Shown here piece after piece: positions 18,713-27,810 of a stretch of 64,000 nucleotides of DNA. How positions within the stretch are numbered: position 1 is the stretch's first letter; each line of letters begins with the position of its first letter. The notes below the pieces were generated by a model. It did no database searches. It had not been told where the DNA came from and saw only the letters and a list, made by a program, of their open reading frames with translations. The position numbers were made by a program, and so were the translations under genes. Source of the stretch: CAKZNE01 sp963976435. Its GTDB lineage: Bacteria > Bacteroidota > Bacteroidia > Flavobacteriales > Schleiferiaceae. The stretch is from NCBI GenBank assembly GCA_963976435.1, contig CAXBKQ010000003.1, positions 1-64,000 on the forward strand. Reading direction: 5' to 3'.

Positions 18713-20524
18713 ATGAAAAGAATCCTTGTTCTGCTGGGAATCATCCTCTTATTCTCCTTCCGACCCTATGAAAATACACCTAAGGATGGACCCAAGGATT
18801 ATGTAAATGATCAGGTAGAAGACCTATTATTATCAATTGATGACATGGCCGAATATGCCAAAAAGTTTGAGTTGCAGGATGTTGAGATTAAAGAGCTTCG
18901 AGATCATTTTCTTGAGACTAGGAAAAATTATAAGGCTTTGGAGTTCCTGTTCGAATATTTTTTTCCAGGTTTTGTAGAGGAGCATATTAATGGGGCACCT
19001 TTATTAAAAAGTAAACGACATAGCACGGGATCCTATGTTGTTCCACCCCAAGGTTTTCAAGTATTGGATGAGTTGATCTTTTCTGAGAACCCTTTTGAAT
19101 GTATTCAGAATATTAATTTAGTAATTGGGGAACTTCAAAATCAGATAAGCCCTCTTTGCAAAGCATTGAAATCAACAGAAATTTCTCAATTGCAGATGGC
19201 GGAGGCTATGAGAATTCAAATTATTAGACTTTTCACTCTTGGTCTAACAGGCTTTGATACCCCAGGGTCCTTAAACGCTATACCGGATGCAATTTCTGTT
19301 TTTGAAAGTTTGGAAGTAAGCACAGAATTTCTGAATTCAGAATCCCATGCTGAGGAAATATTATCCTTGTGTAAAAAGTCGCTTATTTATTTGAAGCAAG
19401 ACCAGGATTTCGAAAAATTTGATCGCCTTTACTTTTTAATGAACTTTCTAAATCCCCTGTTTGAGCGGCTAACAGAGGATGCAAAATCCTATAAACTTTG
19501 GAGTAAATCCCCTTTAAACCCCAATGCTAAAAACCTATTTGACCCTAATCTTTTAGATCCATATTATTATACCGAGCTAAAAAGGGAAGAGGATAGCGAA
19601 GAATTACGACAATTAGGGAAGTTGTTATTTAATGATAAACGCTTAAGTGAATCCGGAAAAATAAGCTGTGCCTCTTGTCACAATCCTAAGCTGGCATTCA
19701 CCGATGGGAAGGTGAAATCTTTAAGTAATAACGGGAGATCAACCGTACATAGAAATTCTCCTAGCCTATTAAATTCCGTTTATGCCGATAGATATTTTTA
19801 TGATTTACGGGCTTTTTCATTGGAACAACAGGCAGAACATGTCATTTTTAATTCCAAAGAATACAATACTGCCTATGATGAAATTATTTTCAAATTAAAA
19901 AATATAAAATCCTATGATAAGAGCTTTAAAGAAGTAAAAAATGCGAAGATAAATAGAGAGTATTTTTCTAAAGCCTTGGCTTCATATGTACTTTCCTTGC
20001 AATCATTTAATAGTCCCTTTGATAAATTTGTGAGGAAGGAAAGTCTAGAGATTGATCCAAAAGCAATAGTTGGTTTTAATTTGTTTATGGGGAAAGCAGC
20101 CTGTGGAACTTGTCATTTTGCACCTAATTTTTCTGGCTTAGTCCCACCTCAGTATATGAAAAATGAATCTGAGATATTAGGAGTATTGAATAAACCCTTT
20201 GGATTTAATAGAAGTTTTGATGAGGATAGAGGAAGAATAGCGAATGAAATTCATAGTGAGAATTCCTGGATTTTTGAAAAATCTTTTAAAACAGTAACGG
20301 TAAGAAATGTGGAGCTTACGGCCCCCTATTTTCACAATGGTGCATTTTCTAGTCTGGAAGAGGTGCTAGATTTTTACAATCACGGCGGTGGAAATGGAAT
20401 AGGATTAGAGATAAGAAATCAAACCTTAGCGGCAGATTCCTTGAAATTAAATTCCCAAGAAAAGGAGGCTTTGATACATTTTATGAACTCATTAACAGAT
20501 AACAGTTCTGGAGAAAATTTATAG
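18713..20524 (+). CDS. Dihaem cytochrome c peroxidase (MauG/CcpA family) with long N-terminal domain
   Basis: Predicted periplasmic dihaem c-type cytochrome of the bacterial peroxidase/MauG family. A signal peptide (about 1-18) leads into a helical domain of roughly 270 residues that I do not recognise. The peroxidase part then carries two haem-binding CxxCH motifs: CASCH at 319-323 and CGTCH at 464-468. Other family features include HRNSPSLLNSVYADRYFYD and, near the C-terminus, VRNVELTAPYFHNGAF. A classical peroxidase is about 330-350 residues, so the N-terminal extension nearly doubles it. It reduces H2O2 or oxidises a protein partner; which is not clear. The gene is 270 nt upstream of the PhoX-like T9SS protein, with no shared operon evidence. 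Confidence 0.9.
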   Translation: MKRILVLLGIILLFSFRPYENTPKDGPKDYVNDQVEDLLLSIDDMAEYAKKFELQDVEIKELRDHFLETRKNYKALEFLFEYFFPGFVEEHINGAPLLKSKRHSTGSYVVPPQGFQVLDELIFSENPFECIQNINLVIGELQNQISPLCKALKSTEISQLQMAEAMRIQIIRLFTLGLTGFDTPGSLNAIPDAISVFESLEVSTEFLNSESHAEEILSLCKKSLIYLKQDQDFEKFDRLYFLMNFLNPLFERLTEDAKSYKLWSKSPLNPNAKNLFDPNLLDPYYYTELKREEDSEELRQLGKLLFNDKRLSESGKISCASCHNPKLAFTDGKVKSLSNNGRSTVHRNSPSLLNSVYADRYFYDLRAFSLEQQAEHVIFNSKEYNTAYDEIIFKLKNIKSYDKSFKEVKNAKINREYFSKALASYVLSLQSFNSPFDKFVRKESLEIDPKAIVGFNLFMGKAACGTCHFAPNFSGLVPPQYMKNESEILGVLNKPFGFNRSFDEDRGRIANEIHSENSWIFEKSFKTVTVRNVELTAPYFHNGAFSSLEEVLDFYNHGGGNGIGLEIRNQTLAADSLKLNSQEKEALIHFMNSLTDNSSGENL

Positions 20525-20794
20525 GTTAACTAAATGTATCAAGCCCTATTTATTTGTCAGCCTAGCCACCCATAATTAGATTATCTAAGTTTTATCTTTC
20601 TTTTATTCCTAAGTTAGAATAAGGTTAAGAGTATTCAATTCTTAAATTCTTGCAAACAACTGCCGTAGAGGCTTCTACCTTATTCTCTGCTGGAAAGGTG
20701 AAAAAATTTCCTTAAAGATATCGTAATCTCAAATCAATTTTAAGGCTACATCAGTGATTGAAATTAGCCATTCAACTAATAAACAATCACAGCA

Positions 20795-23700
20795 ATGAAA
20801 AAAATTACTCAGAGCCTATTGTTTTGCTTAATGGTCCTTGGTTCAGGATCCTTATTAAGCCAAACGCAAACTCTGCAAATTCAAATTAACTCCTCCAGCG
20901 ATGATGCTGAGGAAAGGGGTGCAAACGCAACATCCAGTGTTGGTTTAATTGACCTAACCAGTTCGGACTTGGAATTGACTAAGGATGGAAATGATGGAGA
21001 TCAATTTATTGGGCTGCATTTTAAAAACATAAGTGTTCCTTCTGGCTCCATAATTAATAATGCCTATATCCAGTTTGGTGTTGATGAATTGGATAATGTT
21101 GCGGGAACAAAGGTATTCAAGATAGAGGATGTTGATAGTGCTACAACTTTCCTCAATATTCCATTTAATATTTCCAGTAGAACGGTAATTAATGATAGCG
21201 TTTTATGGACAAATATTCCACAATGGACAAATGTTGGAGATGCTGGAGCAGATCAGCAAACTCCTGATTTGTCAATCCTTGTTCAAGGGATAATCAATAG
21301 AGGAGGATGGAAAAGTGGAAATGCTATGAATATTATTATTCATGGTACCGGTGAGAGAACTGCAGAATCATTTGATGGTACTTCTAGTTTGGCACCAATC
21401 CTTGTTATTGAATATACTCCTAGTATTACTACTACCTTTAATATCATAGCTTCAGATGACGATGCAGAGGAAGATATTGCCAATGGAGGAATGGATTTGA
21501 CAAGTTCGGATTTAGAAATTACAAATGATGGAACTAGTTCTCAACTTGTAGGAATGCGATTCCAAAATGTGAGTATTCCTGCTGGATCTATAATTCAAAA
21601 CGCCTATATACAATTTACGGTAGATGAGGCCAATACTGGTGGTGATGTAGATGCTTATATGGCAATGGAAGATGTAGATAATGCAGCAGCCATTTCAGGA
21701 GTTTCCGCAAATCTTTCTTCGAGAAACTTCACCACAGCAAGTGTGATTTGGGATAATATTCCAGATTGGGGAACTGTAGGCGCAAATGGTGCTGATCAGC
21801 AAAGTCCAGATCTGTCGGCCCTTCTTCAAGAGGTGGTAGATAGAGCAGGTTGGGCAAATGGAAATTCAGTATTGGTGGGCTTGGTAGATCCTTTGGCTTT
21901 AAGTATTCCTGGTTATACTGGAAATACATCAAAAAGAGTAGCAGAATCTTATAATGGATCCAGCAATTTGTCTCCAAAATTGGTAGTTTCTTATATCCCG
22001 CCAGCAGTTTTTCAAACAGGGAACTTTCCTATTCCAGCTGCATCAGCATGGAAATACGATGATAGCGGAACGGATTTGGGAGCTGCAAATTGGAAATCCC
22101 TTTCCTATAATGATTCTAGTTGGGCCTTTGGAAATGCTATTCTAGGGTATGGAAACGGAAATGAACAAAGCACTTTAGATTTTGGCTCTAGTTCCACCAA
22201 TAAAAATATTACCACCTATTTAAGACATACTTTTCAGGTAAATAATGCATCTCAATACGACTCCTTAATTTTTAATGTCCTTCGCGATGATGGGGTGGTA
22301 GTTTATGTTAATGGTGTTGAGGCTTTTAGAGATAATATGCCAACAGGAAGTATTGGATTTGATACACTCGCTCTTTCAGCAGTTTCAGGTGTTGATGAAA
22401 CAAGTTATTTTCAGTTTAAATCAGCGAACCTATTGCAAAATGGATTGAATGTGATTGCAGTGGAATTACACCAAGCTACAGCCGGGAGTTCTGATTTAAG
22501 TTTTGACATGAATGTAGAATACGAACTTCCTCCACTTCAGCCAGCAACTTATCCATTTGCTAAAAATTCGGATTGGCATTATTTGGATAATGGAGCTAGC
22601 CTAGATGCAGTAGCATGGAAAGACACATTATTTAATGATGATAATTGGGATTGGGGACAAGGCCCATTGGGCTATGGCGATGTTATGAACACTACCATCT
22701 CCTTTGGAAATGATCCTAATAATAAATATATCACCTATTATTTTAGAAGAGATTTGGACATAAACTTGTCAAACCTTCCTGATACTGTTGAATTTGGACT
22801 TAGAAGAGATGATGGTGCCATTGTGTATTTAAATGGTGTTGAAATAATCCGCGATAATTTGCCTGCAGGAGCCATTACTTCAACTACAACTGCGCCGCTA
22901 ACAATTTCAGGATCCGCGGAAAGTACATATTATACTACTTTAATTCCGAAAACAGCCTTTAGAAATGGGAGGAACCAACTTGCTGTTCAGGTTCATAATA
23001 GAGATGTATTTAGTTCAGATTTAGGATTTGACCTTTATATTAAAGATGCTCCAGTGATTAACCCACCTGCTTTAGGATGTTCCAATGGAAATCAAGCGCA
23101 TATTGCCTGCTTTACTTCTATTGCTCCTACTTCTCAAACCAATAATATGTTAATTCCTACTAGCTCCCACAGGTTTCAAATGCTTAATAAGCAAGGAGAT
23201 AATTACTCCAAAGGTGGTGGAACTGTACCTGGAAATAATGATTTTACCGGTTATGTTCCAACCAATGGAAGTAGTGTTTTGGGTCATTTAGGAATAAATC
23301 ATGAAACTACCCCTGGAGGTCTTACCCTTTTGGATATGCACTATGATCCAATAGCTAAATTATGGTCTGTAGATACTTCAGAAGCTATTGACTTTTCTAA
23401 TTCTGATCTAGTAACAACAGCTAGAAACTGTTCTGGTGGAATAACCCCTTGGGGAACTATACTTACCGCAGAGGAAACTCAAAACAGCGGGGATGTAAAT
23501 AATGATGGTTATACCGATGTGGGTTGGTTAGTAGAAATTGATCCTATTACAGCAAAAGTTGTTGAATATGGAAACAATAAACAAGAAAAGATCTGGGGAG
23601 CAGGAAGAGTTTCTCATGAAAATGCCGTTGTTTTAAATGATTCCATTACCCTGTACACTGGTGAAGATGGAGGGTCTAGTGCCGTATTTAAATTTGTTGC

Positions 23701-25171
23701 CAATAATAAAGCTGACCTTGGTTCTGGAGATTTATATGCATTAAAATTGGATGGTCCTTTGTCTGGTGGTGATCCAACAATGGCAACCGGTACTTGGATT
23801 ACAATTCCAAATAGTACCCAAATAGATCAAAACAATACAAGGTCCTTAGCTATTTCTTTGGGAGCTACCAATTTTAATGGAGTAGAAGATATAGAAGTAG
23901 GTACTGTTGATGGTAAAATGTATTTTACTTCTAAAGGGCATGGTAGAATATATCGCTTTACCGATAATGGTTCTACTATTTCTAATTTTGAAACTTTTGT
24001 AGGAGGTACTTCCTATGTTATCAATTCCGATCAAGGTGTGTTTACAGAGCCTTGGGGTGGTGGAAATGATAATTTGTGCTTTGATGACCAAGGTAATCTT
24101 TGGGTGCTTCAAGATGGAGGAAGAAATTATGTTTGGGTAGTAAGACCAGACCATAGCCAATCTGTACCGAAAGTTGAATTGTTTATGTCTGCTCCAGCAG
24201 GTTCTGAGCCTTGCGGTTTGACTTTTTCCCCCGACTATAGATTTGGATTTATTTCTATCCAACATCCTAGCGGTGCTAATGGAAATCAGCTTGATGCAAC
24301 AGGTAATAATATTGCCTTTGATAAATCTGCAACCATAGTATTTTCAAGAACAGAGTGGTTAGGTGTTCAAAAGCCAATTGCGGCATTTGAAGCAGATACA
24401 CAATTAGTTGTTGTAGGAGCAAGCGTTACTTTTACCGATACAAGTTATAATAACCCTAGTTCTAGAATTTGGAATTTCCCTGGAGGAACACCAGCAACAT
24501 CTGTAAATGCACAAGAAACAGTGACTTATGCGGCTACTGGGTTTTACCCTGTAGAATTAAAAGTATTTAATTCTGCTGGTTCAGATTCACTTGAGCTGCT
24601 TTCCTATATTGAAGTAATTGCCCCTGCTCCAAGTGTTCAGTTTATGGCAAATAAAACTCAAATAGTAATAGGAGATTCTGTTCAATTCACAGATTTAAGC
24701 AGCAATAATCCAGATTCTTGGTCTTGGATTTTTCAAGGTGCTAGTCCTTCTGTTTCTTCAGATTCAATGCCAGTAGTTTATTACAATACTCCAGGATTTT
24801 ATGATGTTAGCCTTACTAGTTCTAATAGAGCTGGAGCTGGCCCTATTGAGTTAAAATCTCAATATATCGAAGTTGTAGATAATATCAGTCTGTTAAATCA
24901 TGACCTAGATAGAAAAATTACAATTTATCCAAATCCAACTAGAGGTAATTTGAAGGTTGATTTAGAATTGGAAGGAGGAGAAATAGTTAAGGTTGAAGCG
25001 TTTGACCTAATGGGTAAAAAACTAGCAAATATTTATGATTTTAAAGCTAGCGAATCTCATGTGAATTTAGATCTTAATCTCAACTCTATTTCTAGTCAAA
25101 GACAATCTATTATTCTAAAAATAAGCGTTAACGAAAAAGAAGTTAGAAGATTAGTTCAATTCGTTAAATAG
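20795..25171 (+). CDS. Giant T9SS-exported PhoX-like (DUF839) protein with duplicated N-terminal modules and PKD domains
   Basis: Secreted 1458-residue protein. After a signal peptide (1-22) come two copies of one beta module (about 28-205 and 215-400, each with LTSSDLE and AYIQF motifs). Two copies of a second, lectin-like module follow (about 408-575 and 580-750; compare WAFGNAILGYGNG with WDWGQGPLGYGD). Next is a PhoX/DUF839-type propeller (about 760-1190), with LGHLGINHETTPGG and CSGGITPWGTILTAEE characteristic of that family. Then two PKD domains (about 1195-1370) and a T9SS type-A sorting domain (IYPNPTRGNLKV, last 80 residues). Characterised PhoX enzymes are calcium-dependent alkaline phosphatases, often Tat-exported; here a Sec/T9SS route is implied. 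Phosphatase activity is possible but not proven by sequence. A strong terminator follows. Confidence 0.87.
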   Translation: MKKITQSLLFCLMVLGSGSLLSQTQTLQIQINSSSDDAEERGANATSSVGLIDLTSSDLELTKDGNDGDQFIGLHFKNISVPSGSIINNAYIQFGVDELDNVAGTKVFKIEDVDSATTFLNIPFNISSRTVINDSVLWTNIPQWTNVGDAGADQQTPDLSILVQGIINRGGWKSGNAMNIIIHGTGERTAESFDGTSSLAPILVIEYTPSITTTFNIIASDDDAEEDIANGGMDLTSSDLEITNDGTSSQLVGMRFQNVSIPAGSIIQNAYIQFTVDEANTGGDVDAYMAMEDVDNAAAISGVSANLSSRNFTTASVIWDNIPDWGTVGANGADQQSPDLSALLQEVVDRAGWANGNSVLVGLVDPLALSIPGYTGNTSKRVAESYNGSSNLSPKLVVSYIPPAVFQTGNFPIPAASAWKYDDSGTDLGAANWKSLSYNDSSWAFGNAILGYGNGNEQSTLDFGSSSTNKNITTYLRHTFQVNNASQYDSLIFNVLRDDGVVVYVNGVEAFRDNMPTGSIGFDTLALSAVSGVDETSYFQFKSANLLQNGLNVIAVELHQATAGSSDLSFDMNVEYELPPLQPATYPFAKNSDWHYLDNGASLDAVAWKDTLFNDDNWDWGQGPLGYGDVMNTTISFGNDPNNKYITYYFRRDLDINLSNLPDTVEFGLRRDDGAIVYLNGVEIIRDNLPAGAITSTTTAPLTISGSAESTYYTTLIPKTAFRNGRNQLAVQVHNRDVFSSDLGFDLYIKDAPVINPPALGCSNGNQAHIACFTSIAPTSQTNNMLIPTSSHRFQMLNKQGDNYSKGGGTVPGNNDFTGYVPTNGSSVLGHLGINHETTPGGLTLLDMHYDPIAKLWSVDTSEAIDFSNSDLVTTARNCSGGITPWGTILTAEETQNSGDVNNDGYTDVGWLVEIDPITAKVVEYGNNKQEKIWGAGRVSHENAVVLNDSITLYTGEDGGSSAVFKFVANNKADLGSGDLYALKLDGPLSGGDPTMATGTWITIPNSTQIDQNNTRSLAISLGATNFNGVEDIEVGTVDGKMYFTSKGHGRIYRFTDNGSTISNFETFVGGTSYVINSDQGVFTEPWGGGNDNLCFDDQGNLWVLQDGGRNYVWVVRPDHSQSVPKVELFMSAPAGSEPCGLTFSPDYRFGFISIQHPSGANGNQLDATGNNIAFDKSATIVFSRTEWLGVQKPIAAFEADTQLVVVGASVTFTDTSYNNPSSRIWNFPGGTPATSVNAQETVTYAATGFYPVELKVFNSAGSDSLELLSYIEVIAPAPSVQFMANKTQIVIGDSVQFTDLSSNNPDSWSWIFQGASPSVSSDSMPVVYYNTPGFYDVSLTSSNRAGAGPIELKSQYIEVVDNISLLNHDLDRKITIYPNPTRGNLKVDLELEGGEIVKVEAFDLMGKKLANIYDFKASESHVNLDLNLNSISSQRQSIILKISVNEKEVRRLVQFVK

Positions 25172-25194
25172 TAGATCAGATAAAATAATTTTCC

Positions 25195-25226
25195 AAGCCA
25201 AGAGCCCTACAAGGCTCTTGGCTTTT
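25195..25226 (+). terminator. Rho-independent terminator after the PhoX-like gene
   Basis: A perfect 12-bp stem, AAGCCAAGAGCC (25195-25206) with GGCTCTTGGCTT (25213-25224), has a 6-nt loop and is followed by TTTT within 25223-25226. It covers an upstream TTG that would extend the next reading frame, so the LRR gene must start after it. Confidence 0.9.
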
Positions 25227-25238
25227 ATGCTTTGTAAT

Positions 25239-26138
25239 ATGAAATCCAAAATGCTTTTATTCCTAGTTGTGTCATGGGGAATGATCCAAGGCCAAAATGC
25301 AAATAGGGAAACCCCAGTTTACACTAGTCTCCAAAAGGCCTTGGAGGCCGAGGAGGTTTTACAGTTAAACCTCAGAGAACAGCATATTTTTCAGCTAAAT
25401 GATAGTCTTTCCCAATTGAAGGAATTGATCTTTTTAAATTTAATGAAAAACCATTTGGAAAAATTAGATTCTTCCCTTTTTGAATTAAAAGAATTGGAAG
25501 TATTGAATTTAAAAGACAATAAACTAAGCCATATACCTCAGGCCATTAATGAATTGAAAGGCTTGATTCGATTGGATATGGCTAGCAACGATATCTCTGA
25601 ATTTCCTGTTGCTTTAACAAGCTTAAAAAAATTGAAATACTTGCATTTTTCTGAAAACTACTTAGTAAATATTTCTGGAAAAATTGATGGTTGCAAGAGT
25701 TTGGAGGTTTTAGAGCTGCAAAGCAATCAATTGAGGTTTTTGCCAAACACCATCGGGAATTTAAAAAAGCTTAAACAATTAAATTTAGCCTACAATCAAT
25801 TTCGAGAATTTCAATTGGCTTGGACGGACTTGGAAAACTTGGAAACGCTTAATTTGGAGTTTAATAAAATTCAGAATATTCCAGAAGAAATTAAAAACTT
25901 GAAAAAGCTGAAGGTTTTAATTCTAACGAATAATGAGCTAACTGAACTGCCAGCAAAGTTTGTAAAGCTTCAGAATTTGGAGCTCCTTATTTTATCTAAT
26001 AATAATTTAAGCCATTTGCCCAAAGAATTGAAAAGCTTAAAAAAATTAAAAACTCTGATAATAAAAGACAATAATCTTTCCGAAGAGGAAATGGCAAGGA
26101 TAAAATTAGAGCTCCCTAATTGCCAAATAATTTTTTAA
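25239..26138 (+). CDS. Exported leucine-rich-repeat protein
   Basis: Leucine-rich-repeat protein, 299 residues from the ATG at 25239. The frame is open from a TTG at 25218, but that lies inside the terminator stem, and the ATG gives a cleaner signal peptide (KSKMLLFLVVSWGMIQG). About ten repeats of 23 residues follow (pattern LxxLxxLxLxxNxLxxLPxxI, for example LETLNLEFNKIQNIPEEI), forming a solenoid that usually binds proteins. No catalytic or anchoring domain and no T9SS tail is visible, so it may stay in the periplasm. Its partner is unknown. It reads away from the terminator of the PhoX-like gene. Confidence 0.86.
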   Translation: MKSKMLLFLVVSWGMIQGQNANRETPVYTSLQKALEAEEVLQLNLREQHIFQLNDSLSQLKELIFLNLMKNHLEKLDSSLFELKELEVLNLKDNKLSHIPQAINELKGLIRLDMASNDISEFPVALTSLKKLKYLHFSENYLVNISGKIDGCKSLEVLELQSNQLRFLPNTIGNLKKLKQLNLAYNQFREFQLAWTDLENLETLNLEFNKIQNIPEEIKNLKKLKVLILTNNELTELPAKFVKLQNLELLILSNNNLSHLPKELKSLKKLKTLIIKDNNLSEEEMARIKLELPNCQIIF

Positions 26139-26196
26139 TTCTAATTGTCTTTTTTTTTCAATATTAGCAGATCATCTAGCAAATTGCTTGAGCTCT

Positions 26197-27015
26197 ATGC
26201 CTACTAATTCCTTGAAAAATATAATAACGAAATTCTGGTTTTTTTACATCAAGGCAAAGAATAATAAGTCATTTTACCGAATTTCGGGAATGCGGCGTAG
26301 TGGGAATCATGCTATCATAAATTGGATTATAAAACAGCGACCAGGAGCGACCTGTTTTAATAACAATATGGGCCCCTTTCATCCTCCTGAGGATACAATT
26401 ATCAAAAAAATTATTATTAAAGGACTTTCAAAATTCAATCTTTTTGTGAGTTTGGAAGACAAGTGGACCAAAGATGCTTTTAAAGCATATGACCCTGAAA
26501 AATTTGGAGAGGCAAAGCTGAAATTCAATCTGCTAATTTTGAGAGATCCCTATAATATGTTGGCGAGCAGATGGGTTTGGAAAGACGAATTTGGTAACCT
26601 TTTCAGGGAAGATTTGGAGCATAGAAAGATGATCATTGAAATGTGGAAGGATCATGCCCGAATCTTTCTCAATTGGCAAAAAAATGAAGAGGAGGTTGAT
26701 GGAGAGAGGAATATCCCCGTTAATTATAATCGTTGGTTTACGGATAAGGATTATAGAGAGAAATTGGCTCAAAGATTAGACTTGAAATTTACCGATGCCG
26801 GCAAGGAAGATATAAGTATTTACGGCCATGGAAGTTCCTTTTCTAAACAAAAGTTTGATCAGCAAGCTTCTAAGCTTAAGGTTTTAGAAAGGTGGAAGGG
26901 GCTTGTTAAGGATTCGGAATATCGAGCCCTTTTTCAAGATTCAGAATTGCGAGATCTGGCTTCCTCTATTTTTGATGTGAGTGAAATGGAAAAAGCTCTA
27001 TTTGATTCTGAGTAA
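26197..27015 (+). CDS. Sulfotransferase-like P-loop protein
   Basis: Cytosolic protein of 272 residues with the hallmarks of the sulfotransferase-like P-loop fold. RISGMRRSGNHAIINWI near the N-terminus matches the PAPS 5'-phosphate loop (R-S-G-x-H). FNLLILRDPYNMLASRW near residue 115 matches the 3'-phosphate region (RDP...S). The start was moved from TTG at 26188 to ATG at 26197. Substrate is unknown; glycan or lipid sulfation is usual in bacteria. No sulfate-activation (cysND/PAPS synthesis) gene is in the window. It stands alone 58 nt after the LRR gene and is convergent with the nuclease gene. Confidence 0.62.
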   Translation: MPTNSLKNIITKFWFFYIKAKNNKSFYRISGMRRSGNHAIINWIIKQRPGATCFNNNMGPFHPPEDTIIKKIIIKGLSKFNLFVSLEDKWTKDAFKAYDPEKFGEAKLKFNLLILRDPYNMLASRWVWKDEFGNLFREDLEHRKMIIEMWKDHARIFLNWQKNEEEVDGERNIPVNYNRWFTDKDYREKLAQRLDLKFTDAGKEDISIYGHGSSFSKQKFDQQASKLKVLERWKGLVKDSEYRALFQDSELRDLASSIFDVSEMEKALFDSE

Positions 27016-27056
27016 GGCTGAAATTACAGGTCAAGGATTTTTGATGTTTTATAAAA

Positions 27057-27071
27057 AGTTCTGTTAGAACT
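27057..27071. terminator. Possible hairpin between convergent genes
   Basis: AGTTCT (27057-27062) and AGAACT (27066-27071) form a 6-bp hairpin with a 3-nt loop between two convergent genes. Runs of A on the left and T on the right are short, so terminator strength would be low. Confidence 0.35.
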
Positions 27072-27107
27072 ACTTTCGCAATGGATGGTTTGGAGAAAGG
27101 AAAAAGA

Positions 27108-27800
27108 TTAGTTCAATTCTTTCCATAAAGATTCAAATTCCTTAGCATAAGCTTTATAAATTATTGGATCCTTGCTTATTAATATGTTTTCGTGATTTGA
27201 AGTGGCTGCAGATCTAGTCCAATTATAACTTCCCGTTATTGTAATACTCTGATCTATTAAGGCAAATTTGTGATGCATGTGGGCAGAAGTTTGATCTATT
27301 ATTACCCCTATGCCAGCCTTCCTAAATTCTTCAATATCAGAGCCCATATCAAATTGCTTTTCATTGTCTGTAATAATTTGAACCTTCTTTCCTCTGCGAT
27401 GGGCATGTATCAGTTCACGACTAATTTTATCGTCGCTTATGGTGAAAACACAAACTCGAATACTTTGATTGGCAAATCGTATATGAGAAATTATCGCCTC
27501 ACGGCATTCATCTCCAGGACTGAATATCACTCTGGGGATATGGCTTTTATTTGGTGAAGCAGGCAAGGATAGTATTTTATTGGCCTCATACATCCATTCT
27601 ATGATGTGGGCATTGCTTTGTCCAAAGGCTTTTGCAATGGCCATTTTTTTTATTTCACTTTTTAAAAATTGCCTATCCCTTTCTGTTAAAACTAAATCCT
27701 TAGCCTCAACTTTCAAAGTCCTCTTTTCCGATCGTGAAAGTATATGGTCGGCTAAACTTTTTTCAAATTGTAATAGTAAGCTCTTAAATTTCTCGTCCAT
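27108..27800 (-). CDS. Phospholipase D-family nuclease with single HKD motif
   Basis: PLD-superfamily phosphodiesterase of 230 residues. The C-terminal half holds one HKD motif, HHKFALIDQSITITGSYNW (about residues 173-191), with the following SYNWT typical of nuclease members. A single-HKD protein normally works as a dimer, as in Nuc. The N-terminal 75 residues are charged and helical (KSEIKKMAIAKAFG), with no signal peptide, so it is cytoplasmic. It lies 10 nt after the XRE-S24 regulator and is probably co-transcribed and controlled by it. Damage repair, anti-phage or toxic nuclease roles are all possible; DNA as substrate is inference. Confidence 0.85.
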   Translation of the reverse strand: MDEKFKSLLLQFEKSLADHILSRSEKRTLKVEAKDLVLTERDRQFLKSEIKKMAIAKAFGQSNAHIIEWMYEANKILSLPASPNKSHIPRVIFSPGDECREAIISHIRFANQSIRVCVFTISDDKISRELIHAHRRGKKVQIITDNEKQFDMGSDIEEFRKAGIGVIIDQTSAHMHHKFALIDQSITITGSYNWTRSAATSNHENILISKDPIIYKAYAKEFESLWKELN

Positions 27801-27810
27801 AAAATTAGCA

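Noticed and set aside
23846..24265. Antisense ORF of 139 codons inside the PhoX-like gene
   Set aside because: It overlaps fully a conserved propeller region on the plus strand and has no recognisable motif.
25218..25238. TTG start for the LRR gene
   Set aside because: This stretch lies in the 3' arm and tail of the PhoX-gene terminator; ATG 25239 gives a better signal peptide.
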